The notes below the pieces were generated by a model. That model was not told where the DNA came from. It saw only the letters and a list, made by a program, of their open reading frames with translations, and did not search any database. Source: an uncultured Acidobacteriota bacterium (GTDB taxonomy: Bacteria > Acidobacteriota > Blastocatellia > Pyrinomonadales > Pyrinomonadaceae). Taken from it: DNA of 21,837 bases. The DNA lies in contig CADEFG010000010.1 of the NCBI GenBank assembly GCA_902826505.1, positions 1 to 21,837 of the forward strand. The letters run 5' to 3'. The position numbers and the translations under genes are program-made. How positions within the stretch are numbered: position 1 is the first letter of the stretch; each line of letters begins with the position of its first letter. This document shows positions 6,910 to 14,267 of this stretch, in pieces.

Positions 6910-8052
6910 CTAAGCAAAAACGTCCGTGAACAGCTCGCTTTCATCGGGAAACGGACTTTCGTCGGCAAATTTGACTGCCGCGTCAACTTGTTCCGTTGCT
7001 TTCGCGACAAAATCTTCAAAGTCTTTGTCGGTGAAAACCTTTGCTTCTTTCAAAGAATCCTGAAAAAGAATGATCGGATCGCGTTCCTGATATTTTTTGA
7101 TTTCTTCAGTCGTCCGGTATTTTCCCGGATCGGACATCGAATGACCCATATAGCGATAAGCGCGAACTTCGAGAAGCGTCGGCGAACCGTCTTTTCTCGC
7201 TCTTTCAATTGCCCGCAATGTTGCTTCGCGTACCGCCATCACATCCATTCCGTCGACGAATTCGCCCGCCATCGCGTAGCCTTCGGCTTTTTTCGCGATG
7301 TTCGAAATGCTCATCGCGCGTTTTTGCGACGTGCCCATCCCGTATTGATTGTTTTCGCAGATGTAGATGCAGGGAAGTTTCCAAAGCTGCGCCATATTCA
7401 GCGATTCGTGAAAAATCCCCTGATTGACCGCCGCTTCGCCGAAAAAGCAGAGCGTCACGTTATCGGTTCCTTTGTATTTCTGCGCGTAAGCCATGCCCGT
7501 CCCGACGCCGATCTGTCCGCCGACGATGCCGTGTCCGCCGAAAAAGCCTTTTTCCTTCGAGAACATATGCATCGAACCGCCTTTGCCGCCGACGTTTCCG
7601 GTCGCTTTGCCGTAAAGTTCGGCGAGAACGGCTTCGGGCGTAATGCCGGCGATCATCGCCTGCACGTGATCGCGATACGAGGTGATCGCGTAATCGCCTT
7701 CTTTGAGCGCCATCATCGAACCGACGGCGATCGCTTCCTGTCCGATATACAGATGACAAAATCCGCCGATCTTGCCCATTCGATAAACTTCCGCGCATTT
7801 GCGTTCGAAAAGCCGCCCGAGAATCATCTGGTAGAGCATTTCGCCCAAAAATTCCTTATCGAGCTTTTTGATCGAAGCGATCTGCGATTTGCGCCGTTTG
7901 TTAAATTCGGCTTGCGCTTCTTTGACATCGTAAACGTCCGGTTCGTCCGTCTGGTTTTCGGGCGCGTCTTTCGGCGCCGGTTTATTATTTCCGTTCGTTG
8001 CCGCTTTGGTCGGCTTTGTTTCCGTCTTTTGGCGAGTTGCTGTTTTTGGCAA
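6910..8052 (-). CDS. pdhA: Pyruvate dehydrogenase E1 component, alpha subunit
   Basis: A 380-residue thiamine diphosphate subunit. Conserved parts are CHLYIGQEA (100-107), SYRDH (125-129), GGKGGSMHMF (155-164), GGHGIVGGQ, and the cofactor-binding stretch ending in ICENNQYGMG (N234-N235). The C-terminal phospho-loop-like YRYMGHSMSDPG has H304. The usual GDG of the Mg-thiamine motif reads GEA (205-207), which is notable. A charged, Lys/Thr/Pro-rich extension of about 50 residues precedes the catalytic fold. Start: TTG, supported by GGAGGA (plus 8061-8066) 8 nt upstream. It is the first gene of the minus-strand run and is divergent from dsbD. It could be a branched-chain E1-alpha, but the CENN and GHSMSDPG motifs favour PDH. 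Confidence 0.94.
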   Translation of the reverse strand: MPKTATRQKTETKPTKAATNGNNKPAPKDAPENQTDEPDVYDVKEAQAEFNKRRKSQIASIKKLDKEFLGEMLYQMILGRLFERKCAEVYRMGKIGGFCHLYIGQEAIAVGSMMALKEGDYAITSYRDHVQAMIAGITPEAVLAELYGKATGNVGGKGGSMHMFSKEKGFFGGHGIVGGQIGVGTGMAYAQKYKGTDNVTLCFFGEAAVNQGIFHESLNMAQLWKLPCIYICENNQYGMGTSQKRAMSISNIAKKAEGYAMAGEFVDGMDVMAVREATLRAIERARKDGSPTLLEVRAYRYMGHSMSDPGKYRTTEEIKKYQERDPIILFQDSLKEAKVFTDKDFEDFVAKATEQVDAAVKFADESPFPDESELFTDVFA

Positions 8053-8195
8053 AATTCCTATCCTCCAAACTCCGTTGGTCTTAAATTTTGAATTCCAATG
8101 GAAAGAAAATTATAAGCGACCGGAGGGCAGTTGTGCAAAACCTTGAACACTTTGCAAACGTAAAATAAATTTTCGGGGAATAAATCGCCGCAAAA

Positions 8196-8224
8196 ACGAC
8201 ATTTTTTAAGAGAAATGATAAAAT
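8196..8224 (+). promoter_or_regulatory. Candidate promoter for dsbD
   Basis: ACGACA (8196-8201, four of six matches to the -35 consensus) and TAAAAT (8219-8224) are 17 bp apart, with TG one base before the -10. The predicted transcript start near 8231 lies upstream of the ATG at 8242 but downstream of the alternative ATG at 8215, which supports the later start. This uses a sigma-70 consensus that may not hold exactly in this phylum. Confidence 0.35.
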
Positions 8225-8241
8225 CCGCTTCAGAGATAAAT

Positions 8242-10158
8242 ATGTTTTTCAATCTTCGTGCAAAAGTTTTATGGCTCGGCTTGTTTTTGTTTTTTACGCT
8301 GCCGGTGGCGGCGCAAAATCCGGTTTCGTGGCTCCTCGAATCCGACGCGAAAGGCAAAACTCTCAAACAAAACGAAACTTTCAAAGCCAAATTAAAGGCG
8401 ACGATCGAAGGCGAATGGCATCTCTACGCGGTCGAACAACCCGACGGCGGTCCGTTTCCGACGCGCATTACGATTGCCGAAAACTCGCCTTTCGTGATCG
8501 ACGGGAAAACGACCTCGCCTGCGCCGATCACGAAATTTGACCCGAATTTTAATATCGATACGAAGTTTTTTGCCAAAACGGCGGAATTTAATTTGCCCTT
8601 AAAAACAACCGCCGAGGCAAAAGCCGACGATCTGGCGGTTAACGTCAAATATCAGGTTTGCGACGACAAGGTTTGTCTGCCGCCGCGCACCGTCAAAGTC
8701 ACGTTTGCGGGTTTTGAAGACGTCAAAAAGAGCGCGCTTTCGAGCGCGCCGGTCGAAAACAGCAATCAGCCGTCCGCCGTCAGCAACCAGCAAGAAACCC
8801 AAAACCCAAAACCCAAAACCCAAAACCCAAACGATTTGCCCTTGAGTTCCTTTATCTGGCTGGCAATTACATTGGGTGCTTTATCGCTTTTGACGCCGTG
8901 CGTTTTTCCGATGATCCCGATCACGGTTTCGTATTTTACAAATCACGCGAGCCACAGCCGCGGAAAAGCGATCAAGCTCGCTTCGATCTATTCGCTCGGA
9001 ATCATCGCGACCTTTACGATTCTGGGAATGCTGCTCGCCGTTTTTGTCGGCGCGGCGGGCATCAATCTTTTCGCGGCAAATCCGTGGGTCAATATCGCGA
9101 TCACCGCGATCTTTCTGCTTTTTGCCTTTAACCTTTTCGGCGCTTACGAGCTGCAGATTCCGTCGAGCATTTTGACGCGGCTCGACAATCTGACGCGCAC
9201 CAAGGAAGGCGAAGGCAGCGGAATTGTCGGCGCGCTTCTTATGGGACTGACCTTTACGCTGACGAGCTTTACCTGCACATCGCCGTTTGTCGGGACGATT
9301 TTGGTTTCGGCTTCGCAAGGCAATTGGCAAATGCCGCTGGTCGGAATGCTCGCGTTTTCGACCGTTTTTGCCCTGCCGTTTTTCGTGCTCGCGCTCGCCC
9401 CGCAGCTGGTTTCGCAATTGCCGCGCGCGGGCGGCTGGATGAATTCCGTGAAGGTCGCGATGGGTTTTTTGGAAGTCGCGGCGGCGATGAAATTTATCTC
9501 GAATGTCGATCTGATCTGGAAATGGGGAATTTTCACGCGCTCGTTCGTGCTCGCGATCTGGATCGCGATCGGCATCATTTTAGCGATCTATCTGTTGGGT
9601 AAATTCCAGCTTTTCCACGACACCAAACCCGAAAAGATCGGCGCGCTGCGGCTCGTTTCGGCGATCTTGAGTCTGGCGATCAGCTTTTATCTGCTGACCG
9701 GACTTTTCGGCGCCAAGCTCGGCGAACTCGAATCATTTTTGCCGCCGGATCTGGAAGGCTCTTCGTCAAAAGTTTTCGGTCAATCGAAGGAAGAATTAAC
9801 CTGGATCGACAACGATCTGGAAAAAGCGTTGGCGCGGGCAAAGTCCGAAAACAAACGCGTTTTTATCGATTTTACGGGTTACACCTGCACGAATTGCCGC
9901 TGGATGGAAGCAAATGTTTTCGTCAAAAAAGAAGTCGAAGCCGAAATGAGCAAATTCATTTTAGCGCGTCTTTACACCGACGACGGCAGCGAAAATAATA
10001 ATCGCCAGCAGGAATTTCAGGAAAAAACCTTTGCGACCGTCGCTTTGCCGTTTTACGCAATTTTGGAAGCCGACGGCAAAACAGTTTCGACCTTTCCCGG
10101 TTTAACGCGAAACACGCCGGAATTCGTTGACTTTTTGCAGCAAGCGCAGAAGAATTAA
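8242..10158 (+). CDS. dsbD: Thiol:disulfide interchange protein DsbD
   Basis: DsbD carries electrons from cytoplasmic thioredoxin across the inner membrane to periplasmic thiol proteins. This 638-residue protein has all three modules. A signal peptide (residues 1 to about 25) precedes an N-terminal periplasmic domain with C140 and C145 in CDDKVCLPP. The membrane domain of about eight helices has C220 in LTPCVFP and C345 in FTCTSP. The C-terminal thioredoxin domain has CTNC (C549, C552). The ATG at 8242 is preferred because AGAGA lies 5 nt upstream and it gives a clean signal peptide; an ATG at 8215 is also in frame. The linker between the first two modules (about 165-200) is built from a 70-bp heptanucleotide array. 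A cysteine-rich secreted hydrolase follows 51 nt later. Confidence 0.95.
   Translation: MFFNLRAKVLWLGLFLFFTLPVAAQNPVSWLLESDAKGKTLKQNETFKAKLKATIEGEWHLYAVEQPDGGPFPTRITIAENSPFVIDGKTTSPAPITKFDPNFNIDTKFFAKTAEFNLPLKTTAEAKADDLAVNVKYQVCDDKVCLPPRTVKVTFAGFEDVKKSALSSAPVENSNQPSAVSNQQETQNPKPKTQNPNDLPLSSFIWLAITLGALSLLTPCVFPMIPITVSYFTNHASHSRGKAIKLASIYSLGIIATFTILGMLLAVFVGAAGINLFAANPWVNIAITAIFLLFAFNLFGAYELQIPSSILTRLDNLTRTKEGEGSGIVGALLMGLTFTLTSFTCTSPFVGTILVSASQGNWQMPLVGMLAFSTVFALPFFVLALAPQLVSQLPRAGGWMNSVKVAMGFLEVAAAMKFISNVDLIWKWGIFTRSFVLAIWIAIGIILAIYLLGKFQLFHDTKPEKIGALRLVSAILSLAISFYLLTGLFGAKLGELESFLPPDLEGSSSKVFGQSKEELTWIDNDLEKALARAKSENKRVFIDFTGYTCTNCRWMEANVFVKKEVEAEMSKFILARLYTDDGSENNNRQQEFQEKTFATVALPFYAILEADGKTVSTFPGLTRNTPEFVDFLQQAQKN
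8761..8830. repeat. Ten-unit heptanucleotide array in the dsbD linker
   Basis: Ten consecutive 7-bp units: AGCAATC, AGCCGTC, CGCCGTC, AGCAACC, AGCAAGA, then AACCCAA five times. Two unit families meet without losing the 7-bp phase. The array encodes an Asn/Gln/Pro/Lys-rich linker between the N-terminal periplasmic domain and the first membrane helix. The total of 70 bp is not a multiple of 3, so the ends must have been accommodated by flanking sequence. Confidence 0.85.
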
Positions 10159-10209
10159 AAAGCAGTTCGGATTTTTTAAGACCAAAAAAACTCGGGGAGA
10201 AATTCGGCA

Positions 10210-11295
10210 ATGAAAAAAATGCTGGGCGTTTTTTGTTTGGCGGTTTTGTTTGTTTTTTCAATCCAGACAAAAGCGCAATTGAGTATTCAGGCGATCGACG
10301 CGGCGGGCGACAGCATTACAAAAGGCTTCAACGCGGCAAGTTCGTTTCCGTGTGCAAACGCCGATCAGGAGCAATATAACTGGTTGACGAGCGACACGCA
10401 CGGCGCGAATCTGTGCGGAGCCGGAAGCGAAAACGTCCTCAGCTTTATCGAGCGGCTCGAATGCGATTTCGGAACGAATATTCTTGCCGCAAATCCGAAT
10501 CACGCCGCGTCGGGCGCCCGAATGCTGTCGGATTTTGTCAATCAATCGAACAACATCAAAAATTATCTGAACGCGCAGAGCGGGCAAAAACTGGCGGCGG
10601 TTTTCCTCGGTCATAACGATAGCTGCGCGGGAAATTTGACAAAAACGAACGCTTCGTGCACGAGCGTCGATCTTGACCCGAACAATTATTGCAAAACCAA
10701 GCCCGCTTCGTTCGAGCGCGAATTTCGCAAAGGTCTCGACGTTTTGATGAGCGTCCCAAACACGCGGATCGGCGTCGTCGCGCCGGTGCGCGTTTCGCAG
10801 CTTTGCAATTTCGGCAGCAAATCGAATTGTCAGATCGGCGGCACCTGTCAATTTTTATGGGGCTTGACAAATATTTGCGGCTCGCTGACGCGCGATTGTT
10901 CGGCGGCGCGGATCACCGACACGGTCACGGCGATGCGCGCGTATCGGGAGATTTTAAAACGCGTGACGGCGGAATACGCCTTGATTCCCGACGGCGGAAA
11001 TTCGCCGGTCGTCATCATCGGCGGCGAAATGGTCGGCGGCGCCGCGAAAGCCGCGGGAACGGATTTTATCTATTCCGACGCGCCGTGGTTTTATAAATTC
11101 AATGCCGAACAGCTTTCGTGCTGCGATTGTTTTCACCCGTCGGGCATCGGGCAAGACCAGCTTGCCAAACTTTTGAAAAGCGGTTTGAGCTGCAGCCGTC
11201 TGCAACCGTGCTGCAAGGACACGGGCGATGATCTGGCGGACGGCAAATGTACGCGCACCGAGGTCAAACGCGTTTATTACAGAGGTTTGCTCTGA
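10210..11295 (+). CDS. Secreted cysteine-rich SGNH/GDSL hydrolase
   Basis: A 361-residue exported esterase/lipase-type hydrolase. A signal peptide (MKKMLGVFCLAVLFVFS, cut near A22) precedes an SGNH fold. Block I is AAGDSITKG (S35), block II has G102 in NHAASGAR, block III is LGHND (N136), and block V is DCFHPSG with D306 and H309. The mature protein has 18 cysteines, an even and unusually high number, including CCDC beside the catalytic Asp and His. Several disulfides are likely, which fits its position directly after dsbD. GGGGAG lies 10 nt before the ATG. The GHND and cysteine-rich layout recalls animal-type phospholipase B-like GDSL proteins, but the substrate is not determined here. Confidence 0.87.
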   Translation: MKKMLGVFCLAVLFVFSIQTKAQLSIQAIDAAGDSITKGFNAASSFPCANADQEQYNWLTSDTHGANLCGAGSENVLSFIERLECDFGTNILAANPNHAASGARMLSDFVNQSNNIKNYLNAQSGQKLAAVFLGHNDSCAGNLTKTNASCTSVDLDPNNYCKTKPASFEREFRKGLDVLMSVPNTRIGVVAPVRVSQLCNFGSKSNCQIGGTCQFLWGLTNICGSLTRDCSAARITDTVTAMRAYREILKRVTAEYALIPDGGNSPVVIIGGEMVGGAAKAAGTDFIYSDAPWFYKFNAEQLSCCDCFHPSGIGQDQLAKLLKSGLSCSRLQPCCKDTGDDLADGKCTRTEVKRVYYRGLL

Positions 11296-11312
11296 TTGAT
11301 TCAAAGCCGCGA

Positions 11313-11337
11313 CTTTGATATTTTCTTTATATCAAAG
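11313..11337. promoter_or_regulatory. Perfect inverted repeat before cysteine dioxygenase
   Basis: CTTTGATAT (11313-11321) and ATATCAAAG (11329-11337) form a 9-bp perfect inverted repeat with a 7-nt spacer, 26 nt before the cysteine dioxygenase ATG. No T-tract follows, so an operator or an mRNA hairpin is more likely than a terminator. Confidence 0.4.
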
Positions 11338-11363
11338 CCAATTTGAAAAGGGTTCAAAATATT

Positions 11364-11936
11364 ATGATGGTTTCGGTCGAAAAACTCGTCGAAGGGTTGC
11401 GTTCAATTTCCGACAAAGAATTTACCTGCGATAATGTCTATCAATTTTTGGGTGAAAATCAGGTCGAGGTCGGGACGATTTCGCGCTATTTTTTCTGGAG
11501 TGAACGCTGTTATACGCGCAATCTGATCTACAAGGACGCGCGTTTCGAGCTGATGGCGATTTGCTGGGAAAAAGGACAGGTTTCGCGCGTCCACAATCAT
11601 TCCGAGCAAAAATGCTGGATGACCGTGCCGGTCGGCAAACTTCGCGGGCAAAATTTCCGCGCCGTTGAAATCGACGAAGAAAAAGGCTTTTGCCGGCTCG
11701 AAGAAACCGACCGTTTTGATCTTTCCGAATGTCTCGCGGCAAAAGTCGAACTCGAAGAACCGATTCACCAGGTTCTCAATCTGCCCGAATTCGACGAACG
11801 CGCGGTCAGTCTGCATATTTACTCGAAACCCTACGACAAGTGCCTTTCATATTGCCGCGACACCGATACGTTCAAAGAAGTTCCGCTTTTTTATACAAGT
11901 ATCGGCGGCAAGCTCTGCGACGGGATAACTTTGTAG
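11364..11936 (+). CDS. Cysteine dioxygenase (type I)
   Basis: A cupin-fold, non-haem iron enzyme that oxidises L-cysteine to cysteine sulfinate in the cytoplasm; 190 residues. The three iron ligands are visible: H77 and H79 in RVHNHSEQKC, and H135 in PIHQVLN. R52 in YTRNLIY matches the substrate-carboxylate arginine. C84 and Y153 (in SLHIYSKPYD) match the pair that forms the Cys-Tyr cofactor in mammalian enzymes, and many bacterial homologues lack that cysteine. The ATG at 11364 follows GGG by 11 nt, a weak site; an in-frame TTG at 11343 is less likely. It lies 68 nt after the SGNH gene and 20 nt before a lipoprotein gene, probably in one transcript. Confidence 0.92.
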   Translation: MMVSVEKLVEGLRSISDKEFTCDNVYQFLGENQVEVGTISRYFFWSERCYTRNLIYKDARFELMAICWEKGQVSRVHNHSEQKCWMTVPVGKLRGQNFRAVEIDEEKGFCRLEETDRFDLSECLAAKVELEEPIHQVLNLPEFDERAVSLHIYSKPYDKCLSYCRDTDTFKEVPLFYTSIGGKLCDGITL

Positions 11937-11956
11937 AAATAAGGAGTCAAATTTTG

Positions 11957-12253
11957 ATGAAAACCAAATTCGGCTTCCTTTTGACTGGCTCATTGATTTC
12001 ATGTTTGGCTGGTTGTCAAACATCAAATTCCGGCAATTCAAACAAACCGCCGGATCAGAATTCAAATATTTCAAAAAATGTAAATTCGAATTCTCCGGAA
12101 ATAAACCGCGAAGATTTGAAAAGGGAAACCGAAAAAGCCCGAAAAGATTTGGAAGAAAACCGGGGAAAATTCGAAGATCCGGCAGCCGAAAGCAGCGAAA
12201 CGCCCGAAAAATCGCCAGATTCTCAGCAAAAGAACCAAAATAACATCAGATGA
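11957..12253 (+). CDS. Small lipoprotein, unknown function
   Basis: A 98-residue protein with a lipoprotein signal: MKTK, a hydrophobic core, then the lipobox LAGC with C20 as the lipidated cysteine. The mature part is Asn/Ser-rich near the membrane (about 22-50). It is then a charged helix rich in Glu, Lys and Arg (about 52-75), possibly a short coiled coil. AAGGAG lies 10 nt before the ATG. The stop overlaps the start of the glycosyltransferase gene as ATGA, so the two are translationally coupled. No family was recognised. The same frame is open upstream into the dioxygenase gene, but only this part has a signal sequence. Confidence 0.8.
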   Translation: MKTKFGFLLTGSLISCLAGCQTSNSGNSNKPPDQNSNISKNVNSNSPEINREDLKRETEKARKDLEENRGKFEDPAAESSETPEKSPDSQQKNQNNIR

Positions 12254-13809
12254 AATTGAGCGATAAAATCTGGCTTGTGATTCTCGCCGCCGTCTGCGTC
12301 TGTTTTATCGCCTGGCGGTTCTGGCATCTGACGGATTCGTGTCTCTGGTTTGACGAGATTTTCAGCGTTCACGCCGCCGAAATGGATTTTCAGAATTTGT
12401 TTTGGTTCATCGCACAGGATCTGATTCACCCGCCGTTTTTTTACGTGCTGCTGAAAATTTGGATTTCCGTCGGCGGCGAATCGCTGTTCTGGCTCAGATT
12501 TTTTTCGGTCTTTTTCTCGGTCATCGCGATCGTTCCGCTGGTTTTGCTCTGCCGCGAATTGAAATTGAATTATTCGACGATCGCGCTGGCGCTATTTTTT
12601 TTAGCCGCCAACGGTTGCTTAATAAAATACGCGCAGGAAGTTCGAATGTATAGCGTTTTTCTGTGTTTCGCGCTTTTTTCTTTATGGTTTTTCGTGCGGT
12701 TTCTGAATCTCGGGAAAAATATCTGGCTGCTCACCCTTTTCAATATTTTGCTGATCTACACGCATTATTTCGGGTGGCTGATCGTTTTGTCACAGATCAC
12801 CGCGATCATCATTTTGCAGCGAATCAAAATTCGGCAAATCTTAACAATGTCGGGCATTTTAATTCTCGGTTTCGTGCCCTGGATTTTTGCCGTCTGGAAA
12901 GCCGCGCAGGTAAATTCAAATCTCGGACAAAATATCGGCTGGATCCAAAAACCGAATTTAGCAACGCTTTTTCAGTTTTTATGCGATTTGATCGAGCCGT
13001 TTTATTACCAGCAAAGCACTGTCGAACAGACTTCCGTTTTCGTCATCACGATTCCGATCTTGCTCATCATACTGACGGCTTTTATCCTTTATCTGATCGA
13101 TTGGAAAAGCGCCACAACGGAAGAAAAGCAAAACTTGAAATTGCTCGTGATTTACGCAACATTGCCGGTTTTGCTGGCTTTTATCGCCAGTTGGATCCTG
13201 CCGTATTCGATCTGGGGAACGCGCCATCTGATTTTCGTGTTCGTCCCGTTGGCGATTCTTTCGGCGATTGCCCTGACCAAAATCAAAATCCCGCCGAAGG
13301 AAATAAATTTGCCCGGTTTGATTTTATTTTTATTGAAAATATTTTTACTCGGGTTGGTTTTATTTTTATACAGCGTCGCCTTTTTCCGGCAAACCGGGCG
13401 CGTAACGCCCGTTTATATCTGGTGCGCGTGGGAAAATCTGGCAACCCATCTGGATAAAAAAAGCCCCGCGAAAATCTACGTTTTTGAAGACCTGGTCGCC
13501 TACGATATGTGGTTTGCGCTGCGCGACGCCGAGAAAAATTTCGAGATCGTCAAAGTCAGCGGCATCGAAGAGCTTCAGGAAGACAAGGCATATTTTCTTC
13601 CGCGCGGGTTTGAAAAGATTCAAACAACCGATGCCGACGGCATCAGCGGCGAACGGTTTTACATCGCTTTTCGCGATTCGGTTTTTAACGAAAAACATCC
13701 GCCGCTCCGTAATTTGATCAATAAAGGTTACCGGATCGGCGAACCGCAGGTTTTTGAAACGCCGGGTTTGAAGGCGTTTTTAGTAGAAGTCCGAAAAGAC
13801 AAAAATTAA
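12250..13809 (+). CDS. GT-C fold membrane glycosyltransferase (GT39/ArnT-like)
   Basis: A 519-residue polytopic membrane protein with about 10-11 transmembrane helices, followed by a C-terminal soluble region (about 395-519). The first extracytoplasmic loop carries the acidic pair D35-E36 in LWFDEIFS, and HPPFF (60-64) follows, both typical of the PMT/GT39 superfamily. EVRMY (130-134) is another conserved element of this group. Such enzymes use a polyprenyl-phosphate-linked sugar and glycosylate lipid or protein on the periplasmic side. Donor and acceptor cannot be deduced. It is coupled by ATGA to the lipoprotein gene, which might therefore be an acceptor or partner; that is inference only. 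Confidence 0.85.
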   Translation: MKLSDKIWLVILAAVCVCFIAWRFWHLTDSCLWFDEIFSVHAAEMDFQNLFWFIAQDLIHPPFFYVLLKIWISVGGESLFWLRFFSVFFSVIAIVPLVLLCRELKLNYSTIALALFFLAANGCLIKYAQEVRMYSVFLCFALFSLWFFVRFLNLGKNIWLLTLFNILLIYTHYFGWLIVLSQITAIIILQRIKIRQILTMSGILILGFVPWIFAVWKAAQVNSNLGQNIGWIQKPNLATLFQFLCDLIEPFYYQQSTVEQTSVFVITIPILLIILTAFILYLIDWKSATTEEKQNLKLLVIYATLPVLLAFIASWILPYSIWGTRHLIFVFVPLAILSAIALTKIKIPPKEINLPGLILFLLKIFLLGLVLFLYSVAFFRQTGRVTPVYIWCAWENLATHLDKKSPAKIYVFEDLVAYDMWFALRDAEKNFEIVKVSGIEELQEDKAYFLPRGFEKIQTTDADGISGERFYIAFRDSVFNEKHPPLRNLINKGYRIGEPQVFETPGLKAFLVEVRKDKN

Positions 13810-14267
13810 GCTCTGACGCGCAATTTCCCCGAAAACAGCTTTGATCATCTAACCGCGAAAAATCGATCTGCCTGCGCTTTGAACCCTCCAAAAAAAGCAT
13901 CAAACCGCCCGGAAACAAAAATCGTTTGATTCTTCGCGATGTTCAGTGATAATATTCGTTTTACAACGTAGTTTTTTGTTTATTTAAAAAATTTACATAA
14001 TTCTAAATACTTCCTCCGCAACTTTAACAATTTAATTCCAAGTATTTGCCGGTCGAATCGGTTGATCAGACTTTCTGTCGGCAAATGGCTTGGAAAATTC
14101 CGGCAATCCCCTTAATTTCGGACGGCGTTCAAAATCGCCGTCGCTGAAATGCCCGTTGACGCTTAAAATCTAAGGCTCGCGTTTCCATCTCATTTTTTGG
14201 AGTGAGATCGGCGGCGGTCAAGCGTCTGATCGTTTCTATTTCGAAGCATTAACGAAAGGGGAAAGCC
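13810..14267. other. 458-bp intergenic region before the AraC regulator
   Basis: No coding region is supported here. It holds weak stem-loops soon after the glycosyltransferase, an AT-rich zone near 13970-14035, the long inverted repeat annotated separately, and a hairpin at 14115-14150 (GACGGCG at 14121-14127 with CGCCGTC at 14136-14142, plus outer ATTTC/GAAAT). It probably carries the araC-family gene promoter and leader. AAAGGGGA lies just before that gene's ATG. Confidence 0.55.
14036..14095. promoter_or_regulatory. Long inverted repeat, candidate operator or leader hairpin
   Basis: The arm at 14036-14051 (TTCCAAG, then ATTTGCCG) matches the reverse complement of 14079-14095 with one inserted base. 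The arms are 27 nt apart and about 170 bp upstream of the AraC-family ATG. It may be a binding site for that regulator or an RNA stem-loop. Confidence 0.45.

Noticed and set aside
6988..8091. Long plus-strand open frame (367 codons) opposite pdhA
   Set aside because: It is the antisense shadow of a highly conserved gene. The residues are Arg/Phe/Asp-rich with no known motif, and it has no ribosome site.
8798..8831. CCCAAAA repeats as a telomere-like sequence
   Set aside because: The unit resembles ciliate telomere DNA, but it lies inside an open reading frame at an internal position. The flanking units keep the 7-bp phase, so it is part of the heptad array.
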